DNA of 64,000 nucleotides from assembly GCA_039802005.1 (NCBI GenBank), contig JBDRVV010000011.1:1-64000 (forward strand), written 5' to 3'. The notes below the pieces were generated by a model. That model saw nothing but the letters and a program-made list of their open reading frames with translations. It was not told where the DNA came from and did no database searches. Source of the stretch: a candidate division WOR-3 bacterium (GTDB lineage Bacteria; Hydrothermota; Tepidihabitantia; SM23-42; JAOAFX01). Shown in pieces: positions 34,717 through 43,746 of this stretch. The position numbers were made by a program, and so were the translations under genes. The number at the start of each line of letters is the position of its first letter. The stretch's first letter is position 1.

Positions 34717-35487
34717 ATGGTTACCGCCGGAATTGACATAGGTTCAAGGACTATTAAGTTTGTGTGTCTTAATGATAATAAAATTTTTGATTACCAGATT
34801 ACTGATACCACAGTAGAACCACTTAAAAAGATTGAAGAGGTTTTAAAAGACAAGAAATTTGACCAACTTGTAGCAACCGGTTATGGAAGATACCTGATGC
34901 AGGAGAATTACAATTGTCCGATTGTAACCGAGATAAAGGCATATGCAACCGGCGCCTATTTTTTCTATCCCGACTGCCGGACCGTCATTGATATTGGTGG
35001 GCAGGATACAAAAGTGATAAAAATAAAAAGTGGGGAGGTTGCTGATTTCGAAATGAATGACCGTTGTGCCGCCGGGACCGGAAAATTCCTTGAGGTTATG
35101 GCACAGACACTCGGCTACAAAATAGAAGATTTTGGCACCGAAGCCTTGAAAGGTAGTAACTCTATACCAATAAATTCAATGTGCACGGTCTTCGCGGAAT
35201 CAGAAGTGATATCTCTTATTGCCCGTGGTGAAGATAAAAAAGATATCGCATTGAGTCTGCACCATTCAATAATTAACCGGGTAATGACCATGGTTTCAAG
35301 AATGAATCCTGAACAAAAAATTGTCTTTGCCGGCGGTGTGGCAAAGAATAAATGTATGGTTCAATTGCTGAAGAAAAAATTGGGAAATATATTAGTTCCT
35401 GAAGAGCCCCAGATAATCGGCGCCTTGGGCGCAGCAATAATCGCTGCTAAAAATTTTGAAATAATGACAATAAAAGAAAGGAGATAA
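34717..35487 (+). CDS. ATP-dependent activase of the dehydratase/BCR type (HgdC/BadF-like)
   Basis: A 256-residue ASKHA-fold ATPase. GIDIGSRTIKFV is the phosphate-1 loop, TVIDIGGQDTKVI the second, and the bridging [4Fe-4S] Cys are in NDRCAAGTGKFLE and INSMCTVFAESE. The homodimer injects electrons into its FeS partner when it hydrolyses ATP. Its partner is the protein encoded just upstream. A paralogue is at 51958. Confidence 0.93.
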   Translation: MVTAGIDIGSRTIKFVCLNDNKIFDYQITDTTVEPLKKIEEVLKDKKFDQLVATGYGRYLMQENYNCPIVTEIKAYATGAYFFYPDCRTVIDIGGQDTKVIKIKSGEVADFEMNDRCAAGTGKFLEVMAQTLGYKIEDFGTEALKGSNSIPINSMCTVFAESEVISLIARGEDKKDIALSLHHSIINRVMTMVSRMNPEQKIVFAGGVAKNKCMVQLLKKKLGNILVPEEPQIIGALGAAIIAAKNFEIMTIKERR

Positions 35488-35489
35488 AT

Positions 35490-36266
35490 ATGAACCGAAT
35501 TAAACCCCTCTATACAATCGCTATCTTGTTAACATTAGCAGGCATAAGCAGTTCTTCAGTTATGCCAATGATCGGGATAGATCTTCAGATGAGAAACAAA
35601 TATGTATGGCGCGGGGCGGTGTTTAATAATGAACCCGTGCTCTGGCCTGACTTATGGATAAACTGGTCTGGTATTACATTTTGCACTTGGGGATCCCTTG
35701 ATTTGACGGACACAAAGCAAAAACAATTTCAAATTACCGACTTGGCGTTCTATCTTGATTATACACGGGCTATAGGTCCTATTACGCCCACTATGGGTTT
35801 TGTCCTTTACACATATCCTGGGTCTGCTTACGGTCCATCATTTCCGACCACGGGTGAGATCTATCTTAAAATTGGTAGCGATCTAAAACTCGTTCAAGGA
35901 CTCCTTAGCATAAACTACGATATAATTAAAGCAAAAGGATTTTACGCTTCTCCATCTATTTCAAAAGGTTTCTCTTTTGGTCCACTTGGTGCAAATTTTA
36001 CACTGGCACTCGGTTTAGCAGATGGCAAACATAATGCCTACTACTACGGACTGGACAAGTTCTGCCTAACCGATTTTGGAGCAACGTTAAAAATTAATTA
36101 TATACCACCCGGGAATCTATCAAAATACCTAACCATTACCGGAGACATAAATTTTGCTGCAATTGTTGATTCCGAACTCAAAGAGTATATCCAGAGTTTT
36201 ACAAATACCCAGAACTTGCATGGTGGGTTCGGACTGAGTATCGTGTATTCATTCGGAGGTGAATAG
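35490..36266 (+). CDS. Secreted beta-rich (outer-membrane-like) protein
   Basis: A 258-residue protein with a signal peptide (LYTIAILLTLAGISSSSV). The rest alternates polar and aromatic residues in strand-like stretches (YVWRGAVFNNEPVLWPDLWINW; FTLALGLADGKHNAYYYGL), as in small outer-membrane barrels. It ends YSFGGE, not the usual terminal Phe. It overlaps the symporter gene by one base, so it may be a porin for the same solute. No family recognised. Confidence 0.7.
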   Translation: MNRIKPLYTIAILLTLAGISSSSVMPMIGIDLQMRNKYVWRGAVFNNEPVLWPDLWINWSGITFCTWGSLDLTDTKQKQFQITDLAFYLDYTRAIGPITPTMGFVLYTYPGSAYGPSFPTTGEIYLKIGSDLKLVQGLLSINYDIIKAKGFYASPSISKGFSFGPLGANFTLALGLADGKHNAYYYGLDKFCLTDFGATLKINYIPPGNLSKYLTITGDINFAAIVDSELKEYIQSFTNTQNLHGGFGLSIVYSFGGE

Positions 36267-37828
36267 TGGCGCCGACTTTCTTTTTCTGGTCCGCGGCAAT
36301 AGCATACTTTTTATTTGTAATAACCATTGGTTATGTAATTTGGCGAAAAATCCACAAAGATACCGCCACCCATCAAATTCTTGATTTCTGGATTGCAAGC
36401 AGACGTTTTCCTGGTTGGCGTCTGGCAATTTCTCTTACTGCTGGTTGGTTAATGTTAGGATGGTTAGGATACGGTATGTCTATGATTTACCAAATGGGAT
36501 TATCAGGTATATGGATACTGCCCTTACCATGGTTTATATTATGTTTTATCATAATCTTAATGGTTCCATTTGTGCGTAGATTACCAGCAATTTCACTACC
36601 CGAAGCTATTCAAAAAAGATTTGGGGGGCCAACACGCTTAATAATTGGATTATGTTCAATTTTCGTCTTCACATCCTGGACCGGTGCGGAATTATTTATG
36701 GTCGGGCATTTGGGGGCGCCGTTTTTGAAGATAACCCCGGTAACGACAATGATTATTGTGGCAATTCCAATAATGATCTACACCTATTTCGGTGGATTCA
36801 GGGCTGTAGTGATTACTGATTTTTTACAATTCGTATTTATGGCAATATTTATAACGGTATTGGGTATAGTTAGTATTAACACAGCTTCGGCAATTACAAA
36901 CGGAGATATCATCAGCACTTTGAAGAATACACCCACCCCTTATTATGGAAAAGATACCATGTTCAATCTTTTTGCCTGTGGTATTGCAATGCCGATTATT
37001 CTTTTATTCGCCTATCTCCCGGGATGGATGATTGAACAAGATCTATTATTGAGAATTCAGGGGGCAAATAGTTTAAAAGAAGCAAAGAAGGGTGCCTGGC
37101 TTGCGCTTGTTTTGATCACTGTCTTTGTTATAACAATCCCCACAATCATTGCTTTTTGTGCACTCATTCTCTTTCCTCCAGGGTTGGAGTCAAGTGCTAG
37201 TGCAATCGGTGCTGACGCAACGGGCATCATCTCCGCAATCATTTTGCAATATTTTCCATTCTGGGCGCAGATTCTTATGCTCGTGGGATTGCTCTCTGCC
37301 CAGATGTCTACAGTAGATACCTTTGCTAATGTTACTGCACTACCACTTACTTATGACATAATTCAACCAAATTTCATGAAAGGACTTTCACGCGAAAAGA
37401 TTGCCCAATTGTCAAGAATATTATCAATGTTTGCAATTGGGCTTGCGCTTATCTATGCTATTAATGCTACTTCTTTGATGGATGTTTATATCCTTTCATC
37501 TGGTGTTCTTACTGCGTCAATCGCAATACCTGCTTTTGCAATATTTTGGAAAAAAGCTAACCGTTTAGGCGTGATATTAAGCTCAATCCTTGGATTTGTC
37601 GGAAATGTTGCATTCTATATTCTCGAATATCATATCTGGAAGCACAATTATTCGCCAAAGTGGCTTGCAGATACATATTTAGGTTATATTATCATTGGAC
37701 TTGTTGGTTCGATCATTGGTTTAATTGTTGGCTCTTTGATAGGAAAACCTTCAACTCCCGAAGAAATAAAGGTAGTAGCACCTCAACCACTTGAAGGAGT
37801 TGAAATATTTGATATTGCAAAAGAATGA
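36266..37828 (+). CDS. Sodium:solute symporter (SSS family)
   Basis: A 520-residue protein with about 13 TM helices. Family patches include DFWIASRRFPGWRLAISLTAGWL and the inverted-repeat helices, with YTYFGGFRAVVITDFLQ and SAQMSTVDTFANVTA as the Na+-site signature. The start is GTG, overlapping the previous TAG, with GGAGG upstream. The substrate is unknown. It is followed by a small-molecule methyltransferase of the sarcosine/glycine type, so a methylamine or osmolyte is possible. Confidence 0.9.
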   Translation: MAPTFFFWSAAIAYFLFVITIGYVIWRKIHKDTATHQILDFWIASRRFPGWRLAISLTAGWLMLGWLGYGMSMIYQMGLSGIWILPLPWFILCFIIILMVPFVRRLPAISLPEAIQKRFGGPTRLIIGLCSIFVFTSWTGAELFMVGHLGAPFLKITPVTTMIIVAIPIMIYTYFGGFRAVVITDFLQFVFMAIFITVLGIVSINTASAITNGDIISTLKNTPTPYYGKDTMFNLFACGIAMPIILLFAYLPGWMIEQDLLLRIQGANSLKEAKKGAWLALVLITVFVITIPTIIAFCALILFPPGLESSASAIGADATGIISAIILQYFPFWAQILMLVGLLSAQMSTVDTFANVTALPLTYDIIQPNFMKGLSREKIAQLSRILSMFAIGLALIYAINATSLMDVYILSSGVLTASIAIPAFAIFWKKANRLGVILSSILGFVGNVAFYILEYHIWKHNYSPKWLADTYLGYIIIGLVGSIIGLIVGSLIGKPSTPEEIKVVAPQPLEGVEIFDIAKE

Positions 37829-37839
37829 AAGGGGGTATT

Positions 37840-38637
37840 ATGGAGATCTATAAAAAAGACTATACAATAAAGGATGTCCAGGATGTGTATGATGGTCCTG
37901 GTGGTCTGCTCTGGGAGGCAGTGATGGGGGAGCAGATTCACTCCGGCGGACCAGAAGCGACCGATGTCCTGGCACAAAAACTGGGTTTAAAACCCGGAAT
38001 GGTCGTTGCTGACCTTTGCAGTGCGCTCGGTGCACCAGCAAGGCATCTGGCAAGCAAATATGGGGTCTATGTGAAGGGAGTTGATGCCACAAAGACGATG
38101 TTAAAAAAGGCAATTGAAAGGACCAAGGCGGCAAAACTTGAACATATGATTGAATACTATGAAGGGAATGTGATGGATTTGCCTTTTAAGTCAGGAACCA
38201 TTGATGTCGTCTGGGGGCAGGAAGCTTGGTGTTATGTAACGGATAAAGAAAGACTTTTGCGTGAGGCATATCGGGTATTGAAACCCGGGGGCAAGATTGG
38301 ATTTACTGACTGGATTATTACCGGGAAAATCACGCCCCAGGAACTTGAACCACTCTACGATTCTATGGCATTTCCATATATGGAGTCGTTTGAAGGTTAT
38401 CAGGAGCTTATGAAGAAGGTTGGCTTTAAGGTTCTTGAGGCGATTGATAATACCGAGGCATTTGCCAAGCACTTTGACCAGTACTATGAAATGGTGACCG
38501 TAAAAATGAAACCCGATATTCTAAAGAACTTTGGTCCAGACCTCTATAGTTTTGCCGAGAACCTGGTCACGATCTGGCGCAAAGCCGCACACAACCATCA
38601 GGTCGGCAGCGGCTTATTTATCGGACAAAAACCATAA
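37840..38637 (+). CDS. SAM-dependent methyltransferase (UbiE/glycine-sarcosine type)
   Basis: A 265-residue class I methyltransferase. Motif I is modified to VADLCSALGAPARHLA, with acidic loop GVDATKTML, then GNVMDLPFKSGTIDVVWGQEA and LLREAYRVLKPGGKIGFTDW. The N-terminus (YDGPGGLLWEAVMGEQIHSGG) and C-terminus resemble sarcosine/dimethylglycine methyltransferases. AAGGGGGT sets the ATG at 37840. It might methylate a small amine or an arsenic/selenium species; the neighbouring YedE-type transporter makes the last idea worth testing. Confidence 0.82.
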   Translation: MEIYKKDYTIKDVQDVYDGPGGLLWEAVMGEQIHSGGPEATDVLAQKLGLKPGMVVADLCSALGAPARHLASKYGVYVKGVDATKTMLKKAIERTKAAKLEHMIEYYEGNVMDLPFKSGTIDVVWGQEAWCYVTDKERLLREAYRVLKPGGKIGFTDWIITGKITPQELEPLYDSMAFPYMESFEGYQELMKKVGFKVLEAIDNTEAFAKHFDQYYEMVTVKMKPDILKNFGPDLYSFAENLVTIWRKAAHNHQVGSGLFIGQKP

Positions 38638-38649
38638 AAAGGAGGTAAA

Positions 38650-39309
38650 ATGAAACAACTAAAAACCCTAATCATCCTTGGATGCATAGTGATTGCATCC
38701 CTCACTATCTTTTGCGGAAAAGAAGAGGAAGAAAAAATAACTGATCCCACACCATTGAATCCAGTAGTCATTGATACCGCTAATAATGAAGTGAAGATAT
38801 CCTGCGTAGTAAACAGGATGTGGGTAGATGATTCTGTATCAAATCATAATTGCATTGTTTCGAAATATGGCACCAATGGTGGCAAGGCAGTGCTGGTCGC
38901 TAATGTCCATCATTCCGATTTTTATTTTGCGTTACTCACTGTCGGTGCCGATCCCGGTGTTGACATTGGTGACCCCCCTGATACCAATGGAGTTCCTACG
39001 GGAACCGAATTCAAGGTATTGGTAAAGTTTGATGGCGATACTACGATATATGATATTAACGAACTTGTTGAAGATTCTTTAGGCAGAGAATTCAAATGCC
39101 GAATGCATAACAGTTATGCGCGTGCCGAAGCATTGAACAAAGGTTGCATCTGGTGTTATACCACTTGCAAGACTTCAATCACGAGCAACCCATCCTATAC
39201 TGCATATGATTTTTACTATAGCGGTGTAAAATGGCCCTTCAGACCGATCAAGGAAAAATGGCCTGCTGATGGCACTCATGCGGTTGTGATTTTCAGAAAG
39301 GTACAATAG
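38650..39309 (+). CDS. YdjY-domain lipoprotein, paralogue 1
   Basis: A 219-residue predicted exported protein: signal sequence, then a Cys (LTIFCGKEEEE) and a charged linker, then a domain that resembles YdjY: NEVKISCVVNRMW, HHSDFYFALLTVGADPGVDIG and PTGTEFKVLVKF. The tail carries GCIWCYTTCKTSITS, three Cys that could bind a cofactor. It shares about 45% of residues by eye with the protein at 40413. AAGGAGG precedes the ATG. Role unknown; a periplasmic electron-transfer role fits the redox neighbourhood. Confidence 0.75.
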   Translation: MKQLKTLIILGCIVIASLTIFCGKEEEEKITDPTPLNPVVIDTANNEVKISCVVNRMWVDDSVSNHNCIVSKYGTNGGKAVLVANVHHSDFYFALLTVGADPGVDIGDPPDTNGVPTGTEFKVLVKFDGDTTIYDINELVEDSLGREFKCRMHNSYARAEALNKGCIWCYTTCKTSITSNPSYTAYDFYYSGVKWPFRPIKEKWPADGTHAVVIFRKVQ

Positions 39310-39314
39310 AAACC

Positions 39315-39346
39315 GTTTGGGGGGGTGCGTAAGCATCCCCCCAAGT
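39315..39346 (+). terminator. Strong GC hairpin after the first YdjY gene
   Basis: TTGGGGGGGTGC-GTAA-GCATCCCCCCAA forms a 12-bp stem with one G-U pair and a tetraloop. No T-run follows, so it may be an mRNA-stabilising or attenuating hairpin and not a full intrinsic terminator. Confidence 0.6.
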
Positions 39347-39361
39347 GAATTGGAGGTCGAC

Positions 39362-40399
39362 ATTTATCATTCACCTAAATTCAAATCAATCCTAATCTTA
39401 TCTCTTGGAATAGTGATTTTCTTCTCCTGCAAATCAAAGATAGAACCTGATACCGAACCCCCTGAAGTAGAAATTTTAAGTCCCCAAAGTGCTGTGGTTG
39501 CAAATGTCTGTTCTATAAAAGTCGCTGCATACGACAGCAGTGGTATCTCAAGGGTAGAAATATATCTTGATAATCATCTGGTTCAGACTGCCGATGACTC
39601 TATATGTATGTATCAGTGGGATACAAGAAATGTGCCTGATAATTCAAGACATTCAATCTATGCCAAGGCATATGACCTCGAAGATAATGAAGGTACTTCA
39701 GATATATTGAATGTGACTGCTTTCAACAACCTTGATAACACGGAGATTTTTATCTGGCTCTTTGACCAGAATGATGTATTTTATGATTCAAACATCAATA
39801 AATCTATTGATTGCAGTTACTGGCTTGAACAGACAATAATTGTCAATGGATACAGTTGTGATAAACTGACTTTTTTACCACCGGATTTGAGTTCTTACAA
39901 GGTTGGTTTTATCACCCTCGGCTGGGAAAGAACTTGAGGGGATCTATCAATAATCGCTCAGGCTGAGCGACAAAGATTGACCGAATTTCTTGATTCAGGA
40001 AAAGGATTATATATTGAAGGATGTGATTTTGTGGGGCTAAGTGATACGACTCAATTGCTTAGACGCTTTGGTTGTGTGTTTGGAGGCGATGGATTGCCTA
40101 TGGATAGTGGTAATGTAAAACTTCTAATCGGACAGTCGGCATCGATAGTGGATTCATTCTCTTTTGGCTATTTATACAGACAGGGACCGGATCATTTAGT
40201 GGATAAATTAATCCCCCAGGAGGGAACGGTTTTATTTAAAGATCAAGACAGCATCGTCCGGGTTGCTTGTTGGTCTGGCAATTCCAATAACTATCGGGCA
40301 ATATGCTCCACAATAATCTTTGGGGCGTTAGTTGATAGTCTTAATAATAAAAATGAACTGATGCTTCGGTATTTGAATTATTTGTACAAAAGAGAGTAA
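39362..40399 (+). CDS. Ig-like-domain lipoprotein interrupted by an in-frame TGA
   Basis: One reading frame of 346 codons with a single TGA at 39935-39937; both halves are protein-like and fit together. The N-terminus is a lipoprotein signal (LSLGIVIFFSCKS), then an Ig-like domain (PPEVEILSPQSAVVANV...SRVEIYLDNHLV). The part after the TGA (AERQRLTEFLDSGKGLYIEG) resembles a ThuA/glutaminase-like surface domain. GGAGG at 39352-39356 points to ATT at 39362 as start, 5 nt on; no ATG fits. A perfect hairpin, TCGCTCA-GGC-TGAGCGA, begins 16 nt after the TGA. Nonsense mutation and selenocysteine recoding are both possible. Confidence 0.6.
39938..39970 (+). promoter_or_regulatory. SECIS-like hairpin downstream of an in-frame TGA
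   Basis: TCGCTCA (39954-39960), loop GGC and TGAGCGA (39964-39970) make a perfect 7-bp stem. The loop starts 23 nt after the TGA and begins with G, which agrees with the general description of bacterial SECIS elements. The stem is short, so chance is not excluded. Confidence 0.35.
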
Positions 40400-40412
40400 A
40401 AAAGGAGGTCGG

Positions 40413-41057
40413 ATGTTTAATAAAAAAATATCAATAATTCTCATCAGTTTTATCCTAACTATTAGTCTTTGTTCGAAGAAAAAAGAAGAGATTACCGATC
40501 CGACACCAGAAAAACCGATTGTTGTTGATATAGAAAATAAGGAAGTCCGGATTGCCACAAGATTGAATCGCATCTGGTGTGATGATTCAGCTTCTTTACA
40601 TAATTGCATCGTCTACCAGGGTGGGGTCAGGGCGCCCAAGGCTTTATTACAGGCATATTGTAATCATGCGGATTTTTTTGATGCCCTGATTGATATCGGT
40701 GCTGATCCGGGAATAGATATCGGTGATAACCCGGATAGCGCCGCAGTTGCCACGGGTAGCAAATTTGAGGTGACATTTCGCTGGGATGGAGCGCCCAAAT
40801 CTTATACCTTAAATGAGCTCGTGCAGGATAGCCTTAATCGCGGCTTTGAAATAAGAATGCACAATGGCAAGCAGAGGGCGATTGACACGAATATGGGGTG
40901 TATAATGTGTTATACTGCTTGTAATATAAGTATCACCAGCAATACGACTTATAACTGGTATGAGAAGATGATGCAGGTCTATACATTTAGACCGCGTGCC
41001 GAACTTTTACCCGCTGATTCTACACTGGTGATCGTTACATTTAAACTTGCCCAATAG
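40413..41057 (+). CDS. YdjY-domain lipoprotein, paralogue 2
   Basis: A 214-residue paralogue of the protein at 38650. It has a lipoprotein-type start (IILISFILTISLCSKKKEE), the shared linker EEITDPTPEKPIVVD, the YdjY-like core (CNHADFFDALIDIGADPGIDIG) and the same Cys motif GCIMCYTACNISITS. AAGGAGG precedes the ATG. The two genes flank the TGA-containing gene, so a tandem duplication around it is likely. Confidence 0.75.
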   Translation: MFNKKISIILISFILTISLCSKKKEEITDPTPEKPIVVDIENKEVRIATRLNRIWCDDSASLHNCIVYQGGVRAPKALLQAYCNHADFFDALIDIGADPGIDIGDNPDSAAVATGSKFEVTFRWDGAPKSYTLNELVQDSLNRGFEIRMHNGKQRAIDTNMGCIMCYTACNISITSNTTYNWYEKMMQVYTFRPRAELLPADSTLVIVTFKLAQ

Positions 41058-41061
41058 ATAG

Positions 41062-41253
41062 ATGAAAAGATTTGTTTTATATCTGTTGATACTTTTAGCA
41101 ATAATCATAAACTCCTGCTCGTCAGTCTTCAAAAAGTCTTCACCGCTCACCAAAGGTGATATGATGTTCGTTGACGAAGATAAAGATATTGATTTTATCC
41201 GTGCTGAAGAAACCGTTACCGAAGGGGGCAGTCATTCAGGCTGCCCAACTTGA
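41062..41253 (+). CDS. Small lipoprotein (DUF4266-like)
   Basis: A 63-residue lipoprotein: signal and lipobox LLAIIINSCSS, then SPLTKGDMMFVDEDKD and a Gly/Ser-rich end with Cys (GGSHSGCPT). Length, position and tail resemble DUF4266 proteins, which usually precede a barrel of the DUF3570 type, as here. There is no clear ribosome site, so translation is probably coupled to the upstream gene. Confidence 0.6.
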   Translation: MKRFVLYLLILLAIIINSCSSVFKKSSPLTKGDMMFVDEDKDIDFIRAEETVTEGGSHSGCPT

Positions 41254-41291
41254 CCGTGATTTTTTCTCAGAGTTCTGAGAGGAGATAGAAG

Positions 41292-42284
41292 ATGCTACAA
41301 AAAATAAACTTTTTAATTTTCCTGTTGTTAATTATGCCCTTATCTTTGGTTTTTCCTGCTGGTCCAACTCTTGAACCCACACTTAAGGCACGGCTGGACA
41401 TTAATTATCAATATGGTATATGTAACAGTCCATTACCTGAAGAAGATGAACCGGACACTGCGGACTTTTTGATTCCTACCCATAAGAGCATGTTTCGTTT
41501 ACGCAAAAGATTTACACCTAAAGATGTATTTGTTTTTAGATATGAATTTCGCGAATACACCCTGAAAGAAAATTCATACCGTAGATTTATTGAACCGATA
41601 ACCTATGAATTTGACCACCGGATTAAATTCGGTGCAGGGTACGCATCTTCACCCCAGGTATTTCCTTACTTTTTTTATGAATATCTCCGTTCTATAAATA
41701 ACAGTGAAAGCCATTCAGGCATCTTCGGTGCCCGCATCAATATCGGACTGGCATCAATGTTTGAACCCACATATTCAATGATGCTCAACAATGGTAGCGT
41801 TTTCCATTCTTTAGTTTTACGCTGGCAGCAGATTATTACGCCCCGCACCTACCTGATGTTCAAAAATACCTTTATTTTTCCAAATTTTTCTACAACTGCT
41901 CAAGAAGTTACCTGGACGAATGCATTTGAACCCTTTATTGCTCATCGTATAACAGAAAAAAATGCAATACATTTAGGTTACCGGCAGTTTAACAATTTTG
42001 CTGGTTCAGTATCGTATACAATCTGGTCACAATTTGTCCAGCAATTTAAAGAAAATAACTTCTTATGGATACGCATAAGAATTTATTCAAGACCACCAAG
42101 AGATACATTAACAAACAAATACAATTCAGCAAGTTTGGAATTAAGACTTATGCGTAAGCCATTATCATCAGGAGAAAGATTAAAAAACCTTTCACTGAGT
42201 GCGTATAATACCTTTTTGAAAAGTAATACAAATATCTGGGCAAATACAACAGGAATAGAATTGACTTATATAATCCCAAAATAG
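41292..42284 (+). CDS. Outer-membrane beta-barrel-like protein (possibly DUF3570)
   Basis: A 330-residue exported protein with a signal peptide (FLIFLLLIMPLSLVFPAG). The body alternates strand-like segments rich in Tyr, Phe and Arg (FRLRKRFTPKDVFVFRYEFREY; AIHLGYRQFNNFAGSV). GAGGAG precedes the ATG. The partner lipoprotein and context suggest the DUF4266/DUF3570 pair, often found with periplasmic redox proteins. The family match is by eye and only moderate. Confidence 0.65.
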   Translation: MLQKINFLIFLLLIMPLSLVFPAGPTLEPTLKARLDINYQYGICNSPLPEEDEPDTADFLIPTHKSMFRLRKRFTPKDVFVFRYEFREYTLKENSYRRFIEPITYEFDHRIKFGAGYASSPQVFPYFFYEYLRSINNSESHSGIFGARINIGLASMFEPTYSMMLNNGSVFHSLVLRWQQIITPRTYLMFKNTFIFPNFSTTAQEVTWTNAFEPFIAHRITEKNAIHLGYRQFNNFAGSVSYTIWSQFVQQFKENNFLWIRIRIYSRPPRDTLTNKYNSASLELRLMRKPLSSGERLKNLSLSAYNTFLKSNTNIWANTTGIELTYIIPK

Positions 42285-42297
42285 ATAGGAGAATAAA

Positions 42298-43362
42298 ATG
42301 GAAAAGAAATTATTTCTGTCACCGGGCTTGTTAATAACCGGCGGAGTAATGGGCTTTTTATTCGCATTTTTAGGAAAAATGGGAAATCCAGCAAATATGG
42401 GGATTTGTGTTTTATGTTTTTATCGCGATATCGCTGGTGCTATAGGTTTGCATAAGATTACTGCGGTCAGTTATATAAGACCCGAAATAATCGGATTTAT
42501 CCTGGGTGCAACGATATTTGCACTCTTTACCAAACAGATGCGTGCAACCTGGGGTGCAAAACCGATATTGAGATTTATCATAGGCATTCTTGTTGGTTAT
42601 AACGCCTTGATATTTTTGGGTTGTCCGATAAGAATGTTTGGCAGAATTTCTGCGGGGGACTGGACCGCCCTCTTTGGTTTATTGGGTGTGATCATTGCGG
42701 TTATAGTATTTAACTACTTTGTCAAAAGTGGATTATCTATGGGAAGATCATTAGAGACGAAAAACGGAAAATTTTTAGCCTGGTTAACACCTTTGATTGG
42801 AATAATATTATTAATCTTATTGATTTTTGATCCTACCGGCGTTAATAAAAAACATACTGCCCATGCACCAATTCTAATGTCACTCGGGGCAGGAATCTTA
42901 TTAGGCATTCTAGGTCAATGGTCTTCTTTCTGCTCCCTGGGTGGAACACTTGATCTGGTTATAATAAAAAGTTTTCATAGAGTCCAGGGGACGATTGCCT
43001 TTTTGATAGTTGCATTTATTGCAAATCTGGCATTTGGTCAATTCAAATCCGGTGCCCACCCGATTGCCCATACTGCTAATTTATGGAATTTACTTTCTAT
43101 GTTTGTGATTGGATTTGGTTCAATAATGCTTGGTGGCTGTCCTTTTAAGCAGACGATAATGGCGAGCCGGGGAAATCTTGACTCTTTAATAGCAATTTTC
43201 GGAATGTTTGTTGGAATTGCTATTGGACACAATTTCAATATCGTAGCATCCCCAAAAGGTGTGCCAATCCAGGCAATTTCAGGGGTTATTGTTTCAATTA
43301 TATTTTTATTGCTAATAGGAATTACAAGTATTGAAAGAGTTTCTAAAACTCCAAAAGGTTAG
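42298..43362 (+). CDS. yedE: YedE-type selenium/sulfur transporter
   Basis: A 354-residue membrane protein of the YeeE/YedE family with about 10 TM helices. Conserved Cys lie in helices and loops: NMGICVLCFYRD, LGCPIRMFGR, SFCSLGGTLD and GGCPFKQTIM. The overall pattern resembles the YedE form associated with selenium metabolism, although thiosulfate carriers share it. AGGAGA precedes the ATG. No TusA/YedF-like gene, which often accompanies it, is adjacent. It is the last gene of the operon begun at 33023. Confidence 0.82.
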   Translation: MEKKLFLSPGLLITGGVMGFLFAFLGKMGNPANMGICVLCFYRDIAGAIGLHKITAVSYIRPEIIGFILGATIFALFTKQMRATWGAKPILRFIIGILVGYNALIFLGCPIRMFGRISAGDWTALFGLLGVIIAVIVFNYFVKSGLSMGRSLETKNGKFLAWLTPLIGIILLILLIFDPTGVNKKHTAHAPILMSLGAGILLGILGQWSSFCSLGGTLDLVIIKSFHRVQGTIAFLIVAFIANLAFGQFKSGAHPIAHTANLWNLLSMFVIGFGSIMLGGCPFKQTIMASRGNLDSLIAIFGMFVGIAIGHNFNIVASPKGVPIQAISGVIVSIIFLLLIGITSIERVSKTPKG

Positions 43363-43746
43363 AACATAGATAAGTAGCGGATTACTTCGTTGCGCCAATT
43401 AGCGTAATGACGAAATGAAAAGTTCAGTAAAGATAAAGTAGAAAAATTTTAAAAAACGTCAATACCTTAACTTAATTCACTACAGGTATCGTTTTCCCAG
43501 TTGAGTAATATCTTATACCAGCAGAGTGGAGTCCATTGCTCAATGCATTTTGGTCTATCCATCAAATAAGATATACCCATTAGTTCCGCAGATTTTTGGG
43601 CATCCAAAGGAAAAGGTGTTACCAATATTCTAAACCCGGCCGAGGTGATTTCAAAAATTATTTCATCGGGATTCTGGCTATCAAAATAGTTTGTGTAATT
43701 TATTCGGCAAGTCTATTCGGTCTTAGTGCCGTAAAAATGGCGTCTC
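43363..43746 (-). pseudogene. Convergent gap with a degraded minus-strand ORF fragment
   Basis: Between the YedE gene and the restriction-modification gene, the minus strand from about 43710 to 43467 is open and protein-like (EIIFEITSAGFRILVTPFPL; KSAELMGISYLMDRPKCIEQ) and ends at TAA (43469-43467). It has no start codon and an upstream TAG. It may be the tail of a decayed gene tied to the restriction system. The rest of the gap holds a GATTACTTCGTTGCGCC...GCGTAATGACG repeat at about 43379-43415. Confidence 0.4.
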
